Source: Actinomycetota bacterium
Lineage (GTDB): Bacteria > Actinomycetota > Actinomycetes > Nanopelagicales > Nanopelagicaceae
NCBI GenBank assembly: GCA_947463335.1
Contig: CANHRF010000004.1
Location: 1 to 19,991, forward strand
Reading direction: 5' to 3'
Length of the DNA stretch: 19,991 bases
Position numbers and translations under genes: made by a program
Notes under the pieces: model-generated
What the model was told of the DNA's origin: nothing
Databases searched by the model: none
The model's input: only the letters and a program-made list of their open reading frames with translations
In this document: positions 1 to 7,169 of the stretch, piece after piece
How the letters are laid out: each line of letters begins with the position of its first letter
How positions within the stretch are numbered: position 1 is the first letter of the stretch

Positions 1-111
1 CAGGATGAAGCGCATTTGGTCCAAATTCTGCATGCAGGCGCCGATAAGGCGCGCACTGTCGCCAGCGCAACGGTGGCCCAGAGCTATAAAAATCTAGGCT
101 TGGTGCTTTAA
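1..111 (+). CDS. trpS: Tryptophan--tRNA ligase, C-terminal end (partial)
   Basis: The first 36 codons and stop of a gene that begins before the window. The peptide contains LHAGADKARTVASATVAQSY and ends NLGLVL. This resembles the C-terminal helix of bacterial tryptophanyl-tRNA synthetases, where a G-A-x-K-A-R-x-V-A-x-x-T motif precedes a terminal Y-x-x-x-G-[FL] segment. The enzyme charges tRNA-Trp in the cytoplasm; the catalytic Rossmann fold (HIGH, KMSKS) would lie outside the window. Its TAA overlaps the next ATG by one base (TAATG), which suggests translational coupling. Identification rests on this short tail only. Confidence 0.7.
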   Translation, partial: QDEAHLVQILHAGADKARTVASATVAQSYKNLGLVL

Positions 112-1106
112 TGAAATTGAGATCAAGTTTTTTGGTGGCAACGCTTGTACTTTCAGCAGCGGTATTCAGCCCAACTCCAGCAAGTGCATCCACAAATGTT
201 TGCATCGCCTATGATACTGGCGGCTTGGGGGATCGATCATTTAACGATGCCACGCTAGCGGGAGTTAAAAAGGCACAGAATCAGATGACCTTCACCTTTG
301 AAGGTGTTGTTACTGATGGCACAGCAGCCGACCGCGTCAAACGGTTACGTACTCTGGCCGCTAAGAATTGTGCAGCGATAATTGCAGTTGGCGGAGAGTA
401 TCGAAAGGCAGTTGATCAGTTATCAACTGAGTTCCCAAATATTCAATTCTCAATTATTGGTGATGCTTCAATACCTGCACTCAATGTAACTTCGATCGTC
501 TTTGCTGATGTGCAAGGCGCATTCTTGGCTGGCTTTAGCGCAGCGCTTACCAGCAAGACCGGGAGAGTGGGGATGATTACCACCCCTTCGAGCGCAGATG
601 CATATCAAAATGGGTTTTTAGCTGGAGTAACCGCAAGTAAGAAGAAAGTGCGAACTTTCGTAAATTACACAGCAACAGATTTAGATATCGCCGCCACAGC
701 ATTGATCAGAGTCGGCGTTGACGTTATTTACACTTCAACTTCTGGCTCGGCCGATGAAGCCTTCAGCGCGATAGTCAAAGCAAACACTGCAAAGAATCGC
801 AAGAAGAACGCAAGTGATATCTTCTTAATTCTCTCTGAGCCAGATCTGTATTTAACGGTAACTCCGACAACTGCAAAATATTTGATCGCCTCTGTCGTGA
901 AACGTGTGGATAGTGCGATTGCGGATGTTATTGGCGCCGCAGTAAACAATAGCCAGATCTCTGATGTGCTAGATGCTGAGGCTGGAATTTACGGTCGCCG
1001 TTACACAATTGCCGATAAAGGAATTGAGATAGTCCTTAGATCCAAAGCCTTAGGAACTCAGGCTGCAGCAATCAATGCAGCGGCGGTTGCAGCATATGCA
1101 CGTTGA
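111..1106 (+). CDS. BMP/PnrA-family substrate-binding protein, probable nucleoside receptor
   Basis: 331 aa. Residues 1-26 form a Sec signal peptide: a basic start (MKLRSS), a hydrophobic core and an A-S-A cleavage site. The mature protein opens with VCIAYDTGGLGDRSFNDATL (residues 30-49), the Asp-Gly-Gly...Asp-x-Ser-Phe-Asn block of the BMP/PnrA family (type 1 periplasmic-binding fold). Characterised members such as Treponema PnrA bind purine nucleosides and serve an ABC importer. Placement directly before cdd, deoA and add supports nucleoside capture, but the ligand is inferred. There is no lipobox: the first Cys is residue 31, past the cleavage site and inside the first beta strand. With Cys87 it may form a disulfide. 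Most actinobacterial relatives are lipoproteins, so membrane anchoring is unexplained. No transporter ATPase or permease gene is in the window. Confidence 0.85.
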   Translation: MKLRSSFLVATLVLSAAVFSPTPASASTNVCIAYDTGGLGDRSFNDATLAGVKKAQNQMTFTFEGVVTDGTAADRVKRLRTLAAKNCAAIIAVGGEYRKAVDQLSTEFPNIQFSIIGDASIPALNVTSIVFADVQGAFLAGFSAALTSKTGRVGMITTPSSADAYQNGFLAGVTASKKKVRTFVNYTATDLDIAATALIRVGVDVIYTSTSGSADEAFSAIVKANTAKNRKKNASDIFLILSEPDLYLTVTPTTAKYLIASVVKRVDSAIADVIGAAVNNSQISDVLDAEAGIYGRRYTIADKGIEIVLRSKALGTQAAAINAAAVAAYAR

Positions 1107-1494
1107 TTGGGAATTACTAAAATCGCATGCGGTAAGTGCGATGAAGAACGCCTACGCGCCTTACTCAAAATTTCCAGTAGGAGTTGCAGCGCTGGTAGAC
1201 GATGGTCGCATAATTTCAGGGTGTAACGTCGAAAATGCTAGTTATGGGCTCACTTTATGCGCTGAATGTGGACTTGTTTCCACGCTGATTAATAGCGGCG
1301 GCGGACGATTAGTCGCCTTCACTTGCGTAGATATTTCAGAAAATTATCTAATGCCATGTGGACGCTGTCGCCAGTTACTGCAGGAACATGGTGGTTCGAA
1401 CCTGCAGTTAATGACTGATACCGGAATCAAACCTCTTTCAGAGTTACTACCGTGGGCATTTGGCCCCGAAGAGATAGATAAGCGCCTTGATTAA
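1096..1494 (+). CDS. cdd: Cytidine deaminase
   Basis: Hydrolyses cytidine and deoxycytidine to uridine and deoxyuridine, feeding the thymidine phosphorylase encoded next. The product is 132 aa from ATG 1096, the usual size of the small homotetrameric class. The motif NVENASYGLTLCAECG contains zinc ligand Cys55 and catalytic Glu57; MPCGRCRQLL supplies Cys88 and Cys91. This three-cysteine zinc site is that of the Bacillus-type enzyme. An upstream in-frame ATG at 1075 would add seven residues and overlap the BMP gene by 32 nt. I prefer 1096 (11-nt overlap) because family members begin close to the D-W-x-x-L motif seen at residues 4-8. Neither ATG has a strong Shine-Dalgarno sequence. The gene overlaps deoA by 8 nt. 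Confidence 0.95.
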   Translation: MHVDWELLKSHAVSAMKNAYAPYSKFPVGVAALVDDGRIISGCNVENASYGLTLCAECGLVSTLINSGGGRLVAFTCVDISENYLMPCGRCRQLLQEHGGSNLQLMTDTGIKPLSELLPWAFGPEEIDKRLD

Positions 1495-2797
1495 GCCAAG
1501 TAATTCTGGCGTTGAACCCTTTGCTGCTGTCGAAATTATTGCCGCCAAGCGTGATCGTAATGAATTAACCGATAAGCAAATCGACTGGACTGTAGATGCC
1601 TACACCCGTGGAGTAATCGCAGATGAGCAAATGTCCGCGCTCTTAATGGCGATCCTTCTTAACGGCATGAATTCGCGTGAAATTTCTCGTTGGACAAATG
1701 CCATGATCAATTCAGGCGAGAGAATGAATTGGTCTGCGCTAGATCGCCCTACTGCAGATAAGCATTCAACTGGCGGAGTCGGAGATAAGATCACGCTTCC
1801 TCTAGCACCGTTAGTCGCAGCTTGTGGTGGGGCAGTGCCGCAACTTTCTGGTCGCGGTCTCGGACACACAGGTGGAACGCTAGATAAACTTGAATCGATT
1901 CCAGGCTGGCGCGCATCCCTCACAAATGCTGAGATGTTAAAAGTTTTGCAAGATACCGGCGCTGTTATCTGTGCCGCTGGTGCAGGTTTGGCTCCAGCAG
2001 ATAAGAAGTTATATGCCCTGCGCGATGTGACCGCAACGGTAGAAGCGATTCCATTGATTGCATCTTCAATTATGTCTAAGAAAATTGCGGAAGGAACTTC
2101 TGCGCTGATTCTTGATGTAAAGACCGGCAGCGGCGCATTTATGAGCGATCCTGCGAAAGCGGGCGAACTCGCGCGAACTATGGTCCAGCTGGGTCTGGAT
2201 GCCGGCGTTAAAACGCGTGCCCTTGTGACTGCGATGGATGTTCCATTGGGGCTAACTGCCGGAAATGCTCTTGAAGTACGCGAATCTATTGAGGTTTTAG
2301 CAGGTGGTGGACCAGCTGATGTAGTTGAGTTAACAATTCTGCTGGCGCGTGAAATGATCGATGCCGCGGGAATTGTTGGTAAAGATCCAGCAGATGCGCT
2401 CAAAGATGGTTCTGCAATGGACCATTGGAAGCGAATGATTTCAGCGCAAGGCGGCGATCCAGATGCCAAACTTCCAGTTGCGCGCGAAAAACATGTAATC
2501 ACTGCAACCGAATCAGGGGTTATGACCAAGATGGATGCAATGAAGATTGGCGTTTCCGCTTGGCGATTAGGCGCAGGACGTTCCAAGCAAGGCGAAAAGG
2601 TTCAAGCCGGCGCTGGAATAGAAATGCATTACAAACCAGGTGATTACATAAAGCAAGGCGAAGCGCTACTCACCTTGCATACAGATGAGCCAGCTAGATT
2701 TGAAAGAGCAATTGAGATTTTAAATGGCGCGATAGAGATTAAAGAAAATGGCCAGGTAGAACGCTTGCCGCTAGTTATTGAACGGATTACTGGATGA
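1487..2797 (+). CDS. deoA: Thymidine phosphorylase
   Basis: Phosphorolyses thymidine and deoxyuridine to the base plus 2-deoxyribose-1-phosphate. The product is 436 aa, normal for this family. Residues 91-101 ([11 protein letters not shown]) form the phosphate-binding loop. The family signature [16 protein letters not shown] is at residues 121-136. The C-terminal region from about residue 345 is the small alpha/beta pyrimidine-phosphorylase domain. The start is TTG at 1487, overlapping the end of cdd by 8 nt. I see no ATG or GTG before the conserved [10 protein letters not shown] segment, so TTG is the only start that gives a full-length N terminus. The stop is in an ATGA overlap with add. 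Together with the downstream mutase and aldolase genes it points to catabolism of deoxynucleosides rather than base salvage alone. Confidence 0.95.
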   Translation: MIKPSNSGVEPFAAVEIIAAKRDRNELTDKQIDWTVDAYTRGVIADEQMSALLMAILLNGMNSREISRWTNAMINSGERMNWSALDRPTADKHSTGGVGDKITLPLAPLVAACGGAVPQLSGRGLGHTGGTLDKLESIPGWRASLTNAEMLKVLQDTGAVICAAGAGLAPADKKLYALRDVTATVEAIPLIASSIMSKKIAEGTSALILDVKTGSGAFMSDPAKAGELARTMVQLGLDAGVKTRALVTAMDVPLGLTAGNALEVRESIEVLAGGGPADVVELTILLAREMIDAAGIVGKDPADALKDGSAMDHWKRMISAQGGDPDAKLPVAREKHVITATESGVMTKMDAMKIGVSAWRLGAGRSKQGEKVQAGAGIEMHYKPGDYIKQGEALLTLHTDEPARFERAIEILNGAIEIKENGQVERLPLVIERITG

Positions 2798-3888
2798 GTA
2801 CCTTAAATAAGATTCCAAAGAGTGAACAGATAAAACGTCTCCCAAAAGCGCTCTTGCACGATCACCTAGATGGTGGACTTCGCCCCCAAACGATAATTGA
2901 TATTGCCAAGGAAATTGGCCACGAATTACCAAGTTACGATGCAACAGAACTAGCCGAGTGGTTCCGGGCTTCTTGTGATTCTGGTTCCTTGGTGCGTTAT
3001 TTGGAAACTTTTGCCCACACCGTTGCAGTAATGCAGCGCAGAGAAGACATTGTTCGCGTCGCTCGTGAATGTGCAGTTGATCTGGCGCGCGATGGCGTTG
3101 TTTATGCTGAAGTAAGAATGGCACCTGAGCTATTAACTGAAAAAGGGCTGACTTTATCCGCTGCTATCGAAGCTATCTTGGAAGGTTTTCGCGCAGGCGA
3201 AGTAGAAGCTAAGACAGAAGGAAATTTAATTCGCGTAACTTCACTTCTCTGCGGAATGCGTCAAAATCAACTCTCGCAAGAAGTCGCTGAACTAGCTGTT
3301 AAATACCGAGATAAGGGCGTAGTTGGCTTTGATATCGCAGGCCCCGAAGATGGCTTTCCACCGAGTGATCAGCTCGATACCTTCGAGTATCTCCGCCGCG
3401 AGAATGCCCATTTTACAATTCACGCAGGTGAGGCGTACGGACTTCCATCAATTTGGGAGGCTATTCAACTTTGTGGCGCAGAACGTTTAGGGCATGGCGT
3501 TCGCATTATTGACGATATCGATCTCAATCACACACCACCACGGTTGGGACGTCTGGCTGCTTATGTACGTGACCGTCGAATTCCGCTAGAAATGTGTCCA
3601 TCATCGAATATTCAAACCGGTGCAGCTGCAAACTATGTGGATCATCCAATTGGAGATCTTGCGAAGTTACGTTTTCGAGTAACTGTAAATACCGATAATC
3701 GATTAATGTCAGCGACTTCAATGAGCAATGAGATGAGCGAGTTAGTCAAAGCATTTAACTGGAGCTTCTTAGATCTGCAACGCGTGACAATTAACGCCCT
3801 CAAGAGCTCATTTATACCCTTTGAAGAGCGCCTCGCGATTATTGAGACGGTGGTTAAACCAGGTTACTTAGCAATTTCTGCAGAGTAA
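2794..3888 (+). CDS. add: Adenosine deaminase
   Basis: Converts adenosine and deoxyadenosine to inosine and deoxyinosine, the substrates of the purine nucleoside phosphorylase encoded on the opposite strand. The product is 364 aa. Zinc ligands His22 and His24 lie in [14 protein letters not shown]; further active-site segments are [30 protein letters not shown] and [18 protein letters not shown]. The TDN motif, where animal enzymes have TDD, is as I recall it from actinobacterial adenosine deaminases, so I do not count it as a lost residue. The start ATG overlaps the deoA stop (ATGA). The gene closes the rightward block and converges on the short ALDH gene with only 3 nt between the stop codons; no clear terminator hairpin is visible there. 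Confidence 0.95.
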   Translation: MSTLNKIPKSEQIKRLPKALLHDHLDGGLRPQTIIDIAKEIGHELPSYDATELAEWFRASCDSGSLVRYLETFAHTVAVMQRREDIVRVARECAVDLARDGVVYAEVRMAPELLTEKGLTLSAAIEAILEGFRAGEVEAKTEGNLIRVTSLLCGMRQNQLSQEVAELAVKYRDKGVVGFDIAGPEDGFPPSDQLDTFEYLRRENAHFTIHAGEAYGLPSIWEAIQLCGAERLGHGVRIIDDIDLNHTPPRLGRLAAYVRDRRIPLEMCPSSNIQTGAAANYVDHPIGDLAKLRFRVTVNTDNRLMSATSMSNEMSELVKAFNWSFLDLQRVTINALKSSFIPFEERLAIIETVVKPGYLAISAE

Positions 3889-3891
3889 TCC

Positions 3892-4764
3892 TTAAACTCC
3901 GATTGGGTGCCAGACGGTCTTAGCTTCCATAAAGGCATAGATTCGCGATGGTGAAAGCGCGCCATCAAAGTTATGAATACGCTTTAGATTCTCAGCGCCT
4001 GCAACTTTAAGTTCGGTGCGCTTCTTCTTATCTATTCCAGAGATATCAAAACCATCTATATCCATATGAGATGCCGCCCAAGGCGCTAGTTCATCGTGAG
4101 AACCAGTCAAGATATTTATTACACCGGCAGGTAGATCACTAGTTGCTAAAACTTCAGCGAAGGTCATCGCCGCAATCGCCGCTGAACCGGGCACCAGGGC
4201 AACGACGGTATTGCCAGAGACAATCGCAGGAGCAATGGCATAAATTAAAGCCAAGAAACTTTCTGCAGGAGCAACTGCAATAACGCCCTGTGGTTCAGGG
4301 ATGGTGAAGTTGTAATAAGGGCCAGATACCGGGTTTGTCGCGCCGAAAGCCGCCGACAACTTATCGCTCCAACCTGCGTACCAAACCCAGCGATCAATCG
4401 CGGCAGCGACTTCATCGAGCGCTTTCTTCTGAGTTACTCCGGTAGCCAACGCTATTTCAGAGGCGAATTGATCTGTGCGGCCTTCCAACATTTCAGCGAT
4501 CCGATAGAGAATCTGTCCGCGGTTATATGCCGTTGCTTTTGCCCAGCCACTTTGTGCAGCTCGCGCTGAAACAACTGCATCACGTAAATCTTTACGAGAT
4601 GCCAAGCACGGATTTGCAATGAATCCGCCCTTGTTATCTACAACTTCGTAGACGCGTCCTGATTCGCTACGTGGGAAGGCGCCATTGATAAATAATTTGT
4701 AGGTCTTTTTAATTTCTAGTCGTGCTGTTGAGTTTGTGGTTGAACTCTTCTTTGAAGAAGCCAT
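3892..4764 (-). CDS. Short aldehyde-dehydrogenase-like protein lacking the catalytic cysteine
   Basis: 290 aa, against about 480 for a full ALDH. It follows a Lys/Ser/Thr-rich N-terminal tail (about residues 1-20). It aligns with the N-terminal NAD-binding half of its neighbour: FINGAFPRSE pairs with FIDGKFLPGK, RGQILYRIAEML with RGKYLYRIARIL, and WYAGWSDKL with FYHAGWADKL. The catalytic Cys domain is absent, the PWNFP oxyanion-hole motif has become APAESF, and the KPAE nucleotide motif has become LVPG, so it is unlikely to be an independent dehydrogenase. The reading frame is intact, the start has a strong ribosome-binding site, and the TAA of the full ALDH abuts this ATG with no gap. I infer a non-catalytic partner of that enzyme, comparable to the C-terminal domain of ALDH16. 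It is the last gene of the leftward operon. Confidence 0.8.
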   Translation of the reverse strand: MASSKKSSTTNSTARLEIKKTYKLFINGAFPRSESGRVYEVVDNKGGFIANPCLASRKDLRDAVVSARAAQSGWAKATAYNRGQILYRIAEMLEGRTDQFASEIALATGVTQKKALDEVAAAIDRWVWYAGWSDKLSAAFGATNPVSGPYYNFTIPEPQGVIAVAPAESFLALIYAIAPAIVSGNTVVALVPGSAAIAAMTFAEVLATSDLPAGVINILTGSHDELAPWAASHMDIDGFDISGIDKKKRTELKVAGAENLKRIHNFDGALSPSRIYAFMEAKTVWHPIGV

Positions 4765-6198
4765 TTACTTACCCTCCTTCAGATATGCGGCTAAGCCATG
4801 CTTGCCACCCTCGCGACCCCAGCCAGATTCTTTATATCCACCAAATGGCGATGCAGGATCAAATTTATTAAAGGTGTTAGCCCAAATAACCCCCGCGCGA
4901 AGTTGCTGCGTCGCCCAGAGGATTCGCGACCCTTTCTCGCTCCAAACGCCTGCAGATAAACCAAATGGCGTGTTATTGGCTTTCTCTATCGCCTCTTGTG
5001 GAGTACGGAAAGTTAGAACCGAAAGAACAGGTCCGAAGATCTCTTCGCGTGCAATGCGATGTGCCTGTGTGACTCCGGTAAAGATAGTTGGAGCGAACCA
5101 GAATCCTTTTGCCGATAAAGTACATGCGGGGCTCCAGCGCTCGGCTCCTTCGGCATCGCCGGCAGTCGCTAACTCTTGAATTTTGCTCAACTGCTCTCGC
5201 GAATTTATAGCGCCTAGATCTGTGTTTTTATCTAGCGGATCACCAACACGAATCTTTGACATTCTAATTTTCAGTTTCGAAATCAGCTCATCCGCAATAC
5301 CTTCTTGCAAAATTAGACGAGATCCTGCGCAGCAAACGTGTCCTTGGTTGAAAAATATGCCATTAACAATGCCTTCAACAGTTTCATCTATCGGCGCATC
5401 ATCAAAGACGATATTGGCGCCCTTTCCGCCTAGCTCCAAGGTCGCTTTCTTATTGGTGCCGGCTATAGCGCGCGCAATCTTCTTGCCAACTTCAGTCGAT
5501 CCAGTAAAGGCGATTTTATGAATTCCAGGGTGGTTCACAATTGCAGCGCCAGTGGAGCCATCGCCAGTCACGATATTTACGACACCATCTGGTAGTTCTG
5601 CTTGTTGACATACTTCGGCGAATAAGAGCGCGGTAAGCGAAGTTGTCTCTGCTGGCTTTAAGACAACTGTATTACCAGTTGCTAATGCAGGTGCTACTTT
5701 CCAGGCCAACATTAAGAGCGGGAAATTCCAGGGAATAATTTGCCCCGCAACTCCGTGAGGTGTCGGAGATTTACCGAGTCCTGCGTAATCTAATTTATCT
5801 GCCCAGCCAGCGTGATAAAAGAAATGTGCGGCAACCAGGGGAATATCGATATCGCGGGTTTCGCGAATTGGCTTACCGTTATCTAAAGTTTCAAGCACCG
5901 CAAATTCGCGAGCACGTTCCTGCAGGATTCGGGCGATGCGATATAGATACTTACCGCGCTCTTTGCCCGATAACTTAGACCAAGTTTTGGTGTATGCCTT
6001 CTGGGCGGCAGCAACTGCTTTATCAACGTCGCTTGCGCCACCGAGTGAGATTTGGCTTAAAACTTCTTCGGTAGCTGGATTAATTGTGGCAAAGTGTTTT
6101 TTGCCCGGGAGAAATTTGCCATCAATAAAATGGCCATATTTACTCTTGATATCTACGATCGCACGAGATTCGGGTGCTGGTGCATATTCAAATGTCAT
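4765..6198 (-). CDS. NAD(P)-dependent aldehyde dehydrogenase
   Basis: 477 aa, full length. All core ALDH elements are present: PWNFP at residues 156-160, KPAE at 181-184, the nucleotide-binding FTGSTEVG at 231-238, general base Glu255 in LELGGKG, and the catalytic segment FFNQGHVCCAGSR, in which Cys289 aligns with the active-site Cys302 of ALDH2. EEIFGPV and the C-terminal FGGYKESGWGREGG complete the fold. It lies 23 nt after deoC, so the natural substrate is probably the acetaldehyde released by DeoC, oxidised to acetate; the sequence does not show whether CoA is involved, though the motifs are those of the non-acylating class. Start ATG 6198 has a weak AGG eight bases upstream. The following gene encodes a truncated paralogue that probably binds this protein. 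Confidence 0.92.
   Translation of the reverse strand: MTFEYAPAPESRAIVDIKSKYGHFIDGKFLPGKKHFATINPATEEVLSQISLGGASDVDKAVAAAQKAYTKTWSKLSGKERGKYLYRIARILQERAREFAVLETLDNGKPIRETRDIDIPLVAAHFFYHAGWADKLDYAGLGKSPTPHGVAGQIIPWNFPLLMLAWKVAPALATGNTVVLKPAETTSLTALLFAEVCQQAELPDGVVNIVTGDGSTGAAIVNHPGIHKIAFTGSTEVGKKIARAIAGTNKKATLELGGKGANIVFDDAPIDETVEGIVNGIFFNQGHVCCAGSRLILQEGIADELISKLKIRMSKIRVGDPLDKNTDLGAINSREQLSKIQELATAGDAEGAERWSPACTLSAKGFWFAPTIFTGVTQAHRIAREEIFGPVLSVLTFRTPQEAIEKANNTPFGLSAGVWSEKGSRILWATQQLRAGVIWANTFNKFDPASPFGGYKESGWGREGGKHGLAAYLKEGK
4772..4779 (-). promoter_or_regulatory. Strong Shine-Dalgarno for the short ALDH-like gene
   Basis: Read on the minus strand the sequence is AAGGAGGG, followed by 7 nt and the ATG at 4764. 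It lies inside the last codons (Lys-Glu-Gly-Lys-stop) of the full ALDH. It is the strongest ribosome-binding site I can see in the window, where most starts rely on overlap coupling or appear leaderless. This argues that the short protein is meant to be made at a substantial rate. Confidence 0.8.
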
Positions 6199-6221
6199 TG
6201 CGCGAACCTGTGTCTTCTCTC

Positions 6222-7169
6222 TTAATCAATCGTTACGTAGTTAGGGCTAGCGTAGTAGCCATCGTCCATTTTCATGCGTTGCATCAGTAGATCATTTAGC
6301 AAGGCGCTGGCCCCTATACGAAAATACTCCGGGGTCAGCCATTCTGGTCCAGCGGTCTCATTTACAAGCACTAATTGCTTGATGGCATCCTTAGTATTTC
6401 GAATGCCACCGGCTGGTTTAACCCCGATTCGACGTTGCGTCATTGTGTGGAAATCCTTTACCGCCTCCAACATAACTAGTACGACTGGCGGAGTAGCAGC
6501 GGGAGCAACTTTGCCAGTGGAAGTCTTTATAAAGTCAGCTCCAGCGAGCATTGCAAGATAGGAAGCTTTGCGGACATTGTCATAAGTAACTAACTCACCG
6601 GTTTCAAAGATCACCTTGAGATGTGCGCGATCTCCGCAGACTTCACGGATCTTAATAATTTCATCAAAGACTAAACCGTATCGTCCTGAAAGAAATGCAC
6701 CTCGGTCTATGACCATATCTATCTCAGCTGCTCCAGCATCGATTGCATCCTGAGTATCTTGGATCTTTACCTCCATTGAGGCGCGACCTGAAGGAAATGC
6801 AGTTGATACTGCAGCGACCGGAACATGTTCTCCGCCGATTGCATCCAAATGCTTTCGCGCTACCCCGACCATATCGTTGTAGACGCAGATGGCACCAACG
6901 CTTGGAACGGTTAAATCTGTTGGATCAGGGCGCACCGCCTTCGAACAGAGCGCGCGAACTTTGCCTGCAGTATCTGCGCCTTCTAAAGTTGTTAGATCAA
7001 CCATAGAGATCGCAGTATCTATTGCCCAACGCTTGCTAGTTGTCTTTATGCTGCGCGTCGCCAACATTGCAGCACGTGCATCAGCGCCTACTTGATCTAC
7101 TCCAGGAAGTTGCGAGAGAAAGTGCTTCAAAGAGCTTTCTGTACCATCGACAATTCCATAAAAATTCAC
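6222..7169 (-). CDS. deoC: Deoxyribose-phosphate aldolase
   Basis: Cleaves 2-deoxyribose-5-phosphate to glyceraldehyde-3-phosphate and acetaldehyde. The product is 315 aa, nearer the long DERA form than the roughly 250-aa enzymes of many bacteria; the extra length is N-terminal. Catalytic residues are visible: the Schiff-base Lys215 in FIKTSTGK, the proton-relay Lys251 in GVKPAGGI, and the acidic residues in EIDMVIDRGAF. The start is GTG at 7169, overlapping the stop of the upstream mutase gene (GTGA), with AAGGA about 9 nt upstream as a ribosome-binding site. Mutase before and aldehyde dehydrogenase after give the order of the pathway: deoxyribose-1-phosphate to deoxyribose-5-phosphate to acetaldehyde to acid. 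Confidence 0.95.
   Translation of the reverse strand: MNFYGIVDGTESSLKHFLSQLPGVDQVGADARAAMLATRSIKTTSKRWAIDTAISMVDLTTLEGADTAGKVRALCSKAVRPDPTDLTVPSVGAICVYNDMVGVARKHLDAIGGEHVPVAAVSTAFPSGRASMEVKIQDTQDAIDAGAAEIDMVIDRGAFLSGRYGLVFDEIIKIREVCGDRAHLKVIFETGELVTYDNVRKASYLAMLAGADFIKTSTGKVAPAATPPVVLVMLEAVKDFHTMTQRRIGVKPAGGIRNTKDAIKQLVLVNETAGPEWLTPEYFRIGASALLNDLLMQRMKMDDGYYASPNYVTID

Noticed and set aside
1600..2586. Long open frame (328 codons) on the minus strand inside deoA
   Set aside because: It is antisense to a gene with clear family motifs. Its translation is Ser/Ala/Pro-rich with no recognisable motif, as expected when codon bias removes stops from the opposite strand.
3860..3915. Possible terminator between add and the short ALDH gene
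   Set aside because: Only a CTGCAG palindrome and no T run; nothing stronger than chance.
3892..4764. Short ALDH-like gene as a decaying pseudogene
   Set aside because: The frame is intact, it has a strong ribosome-binding site, an organised N-terminal tail and a clean end, and its losses match a known non-catalytic domain rather than random decay.
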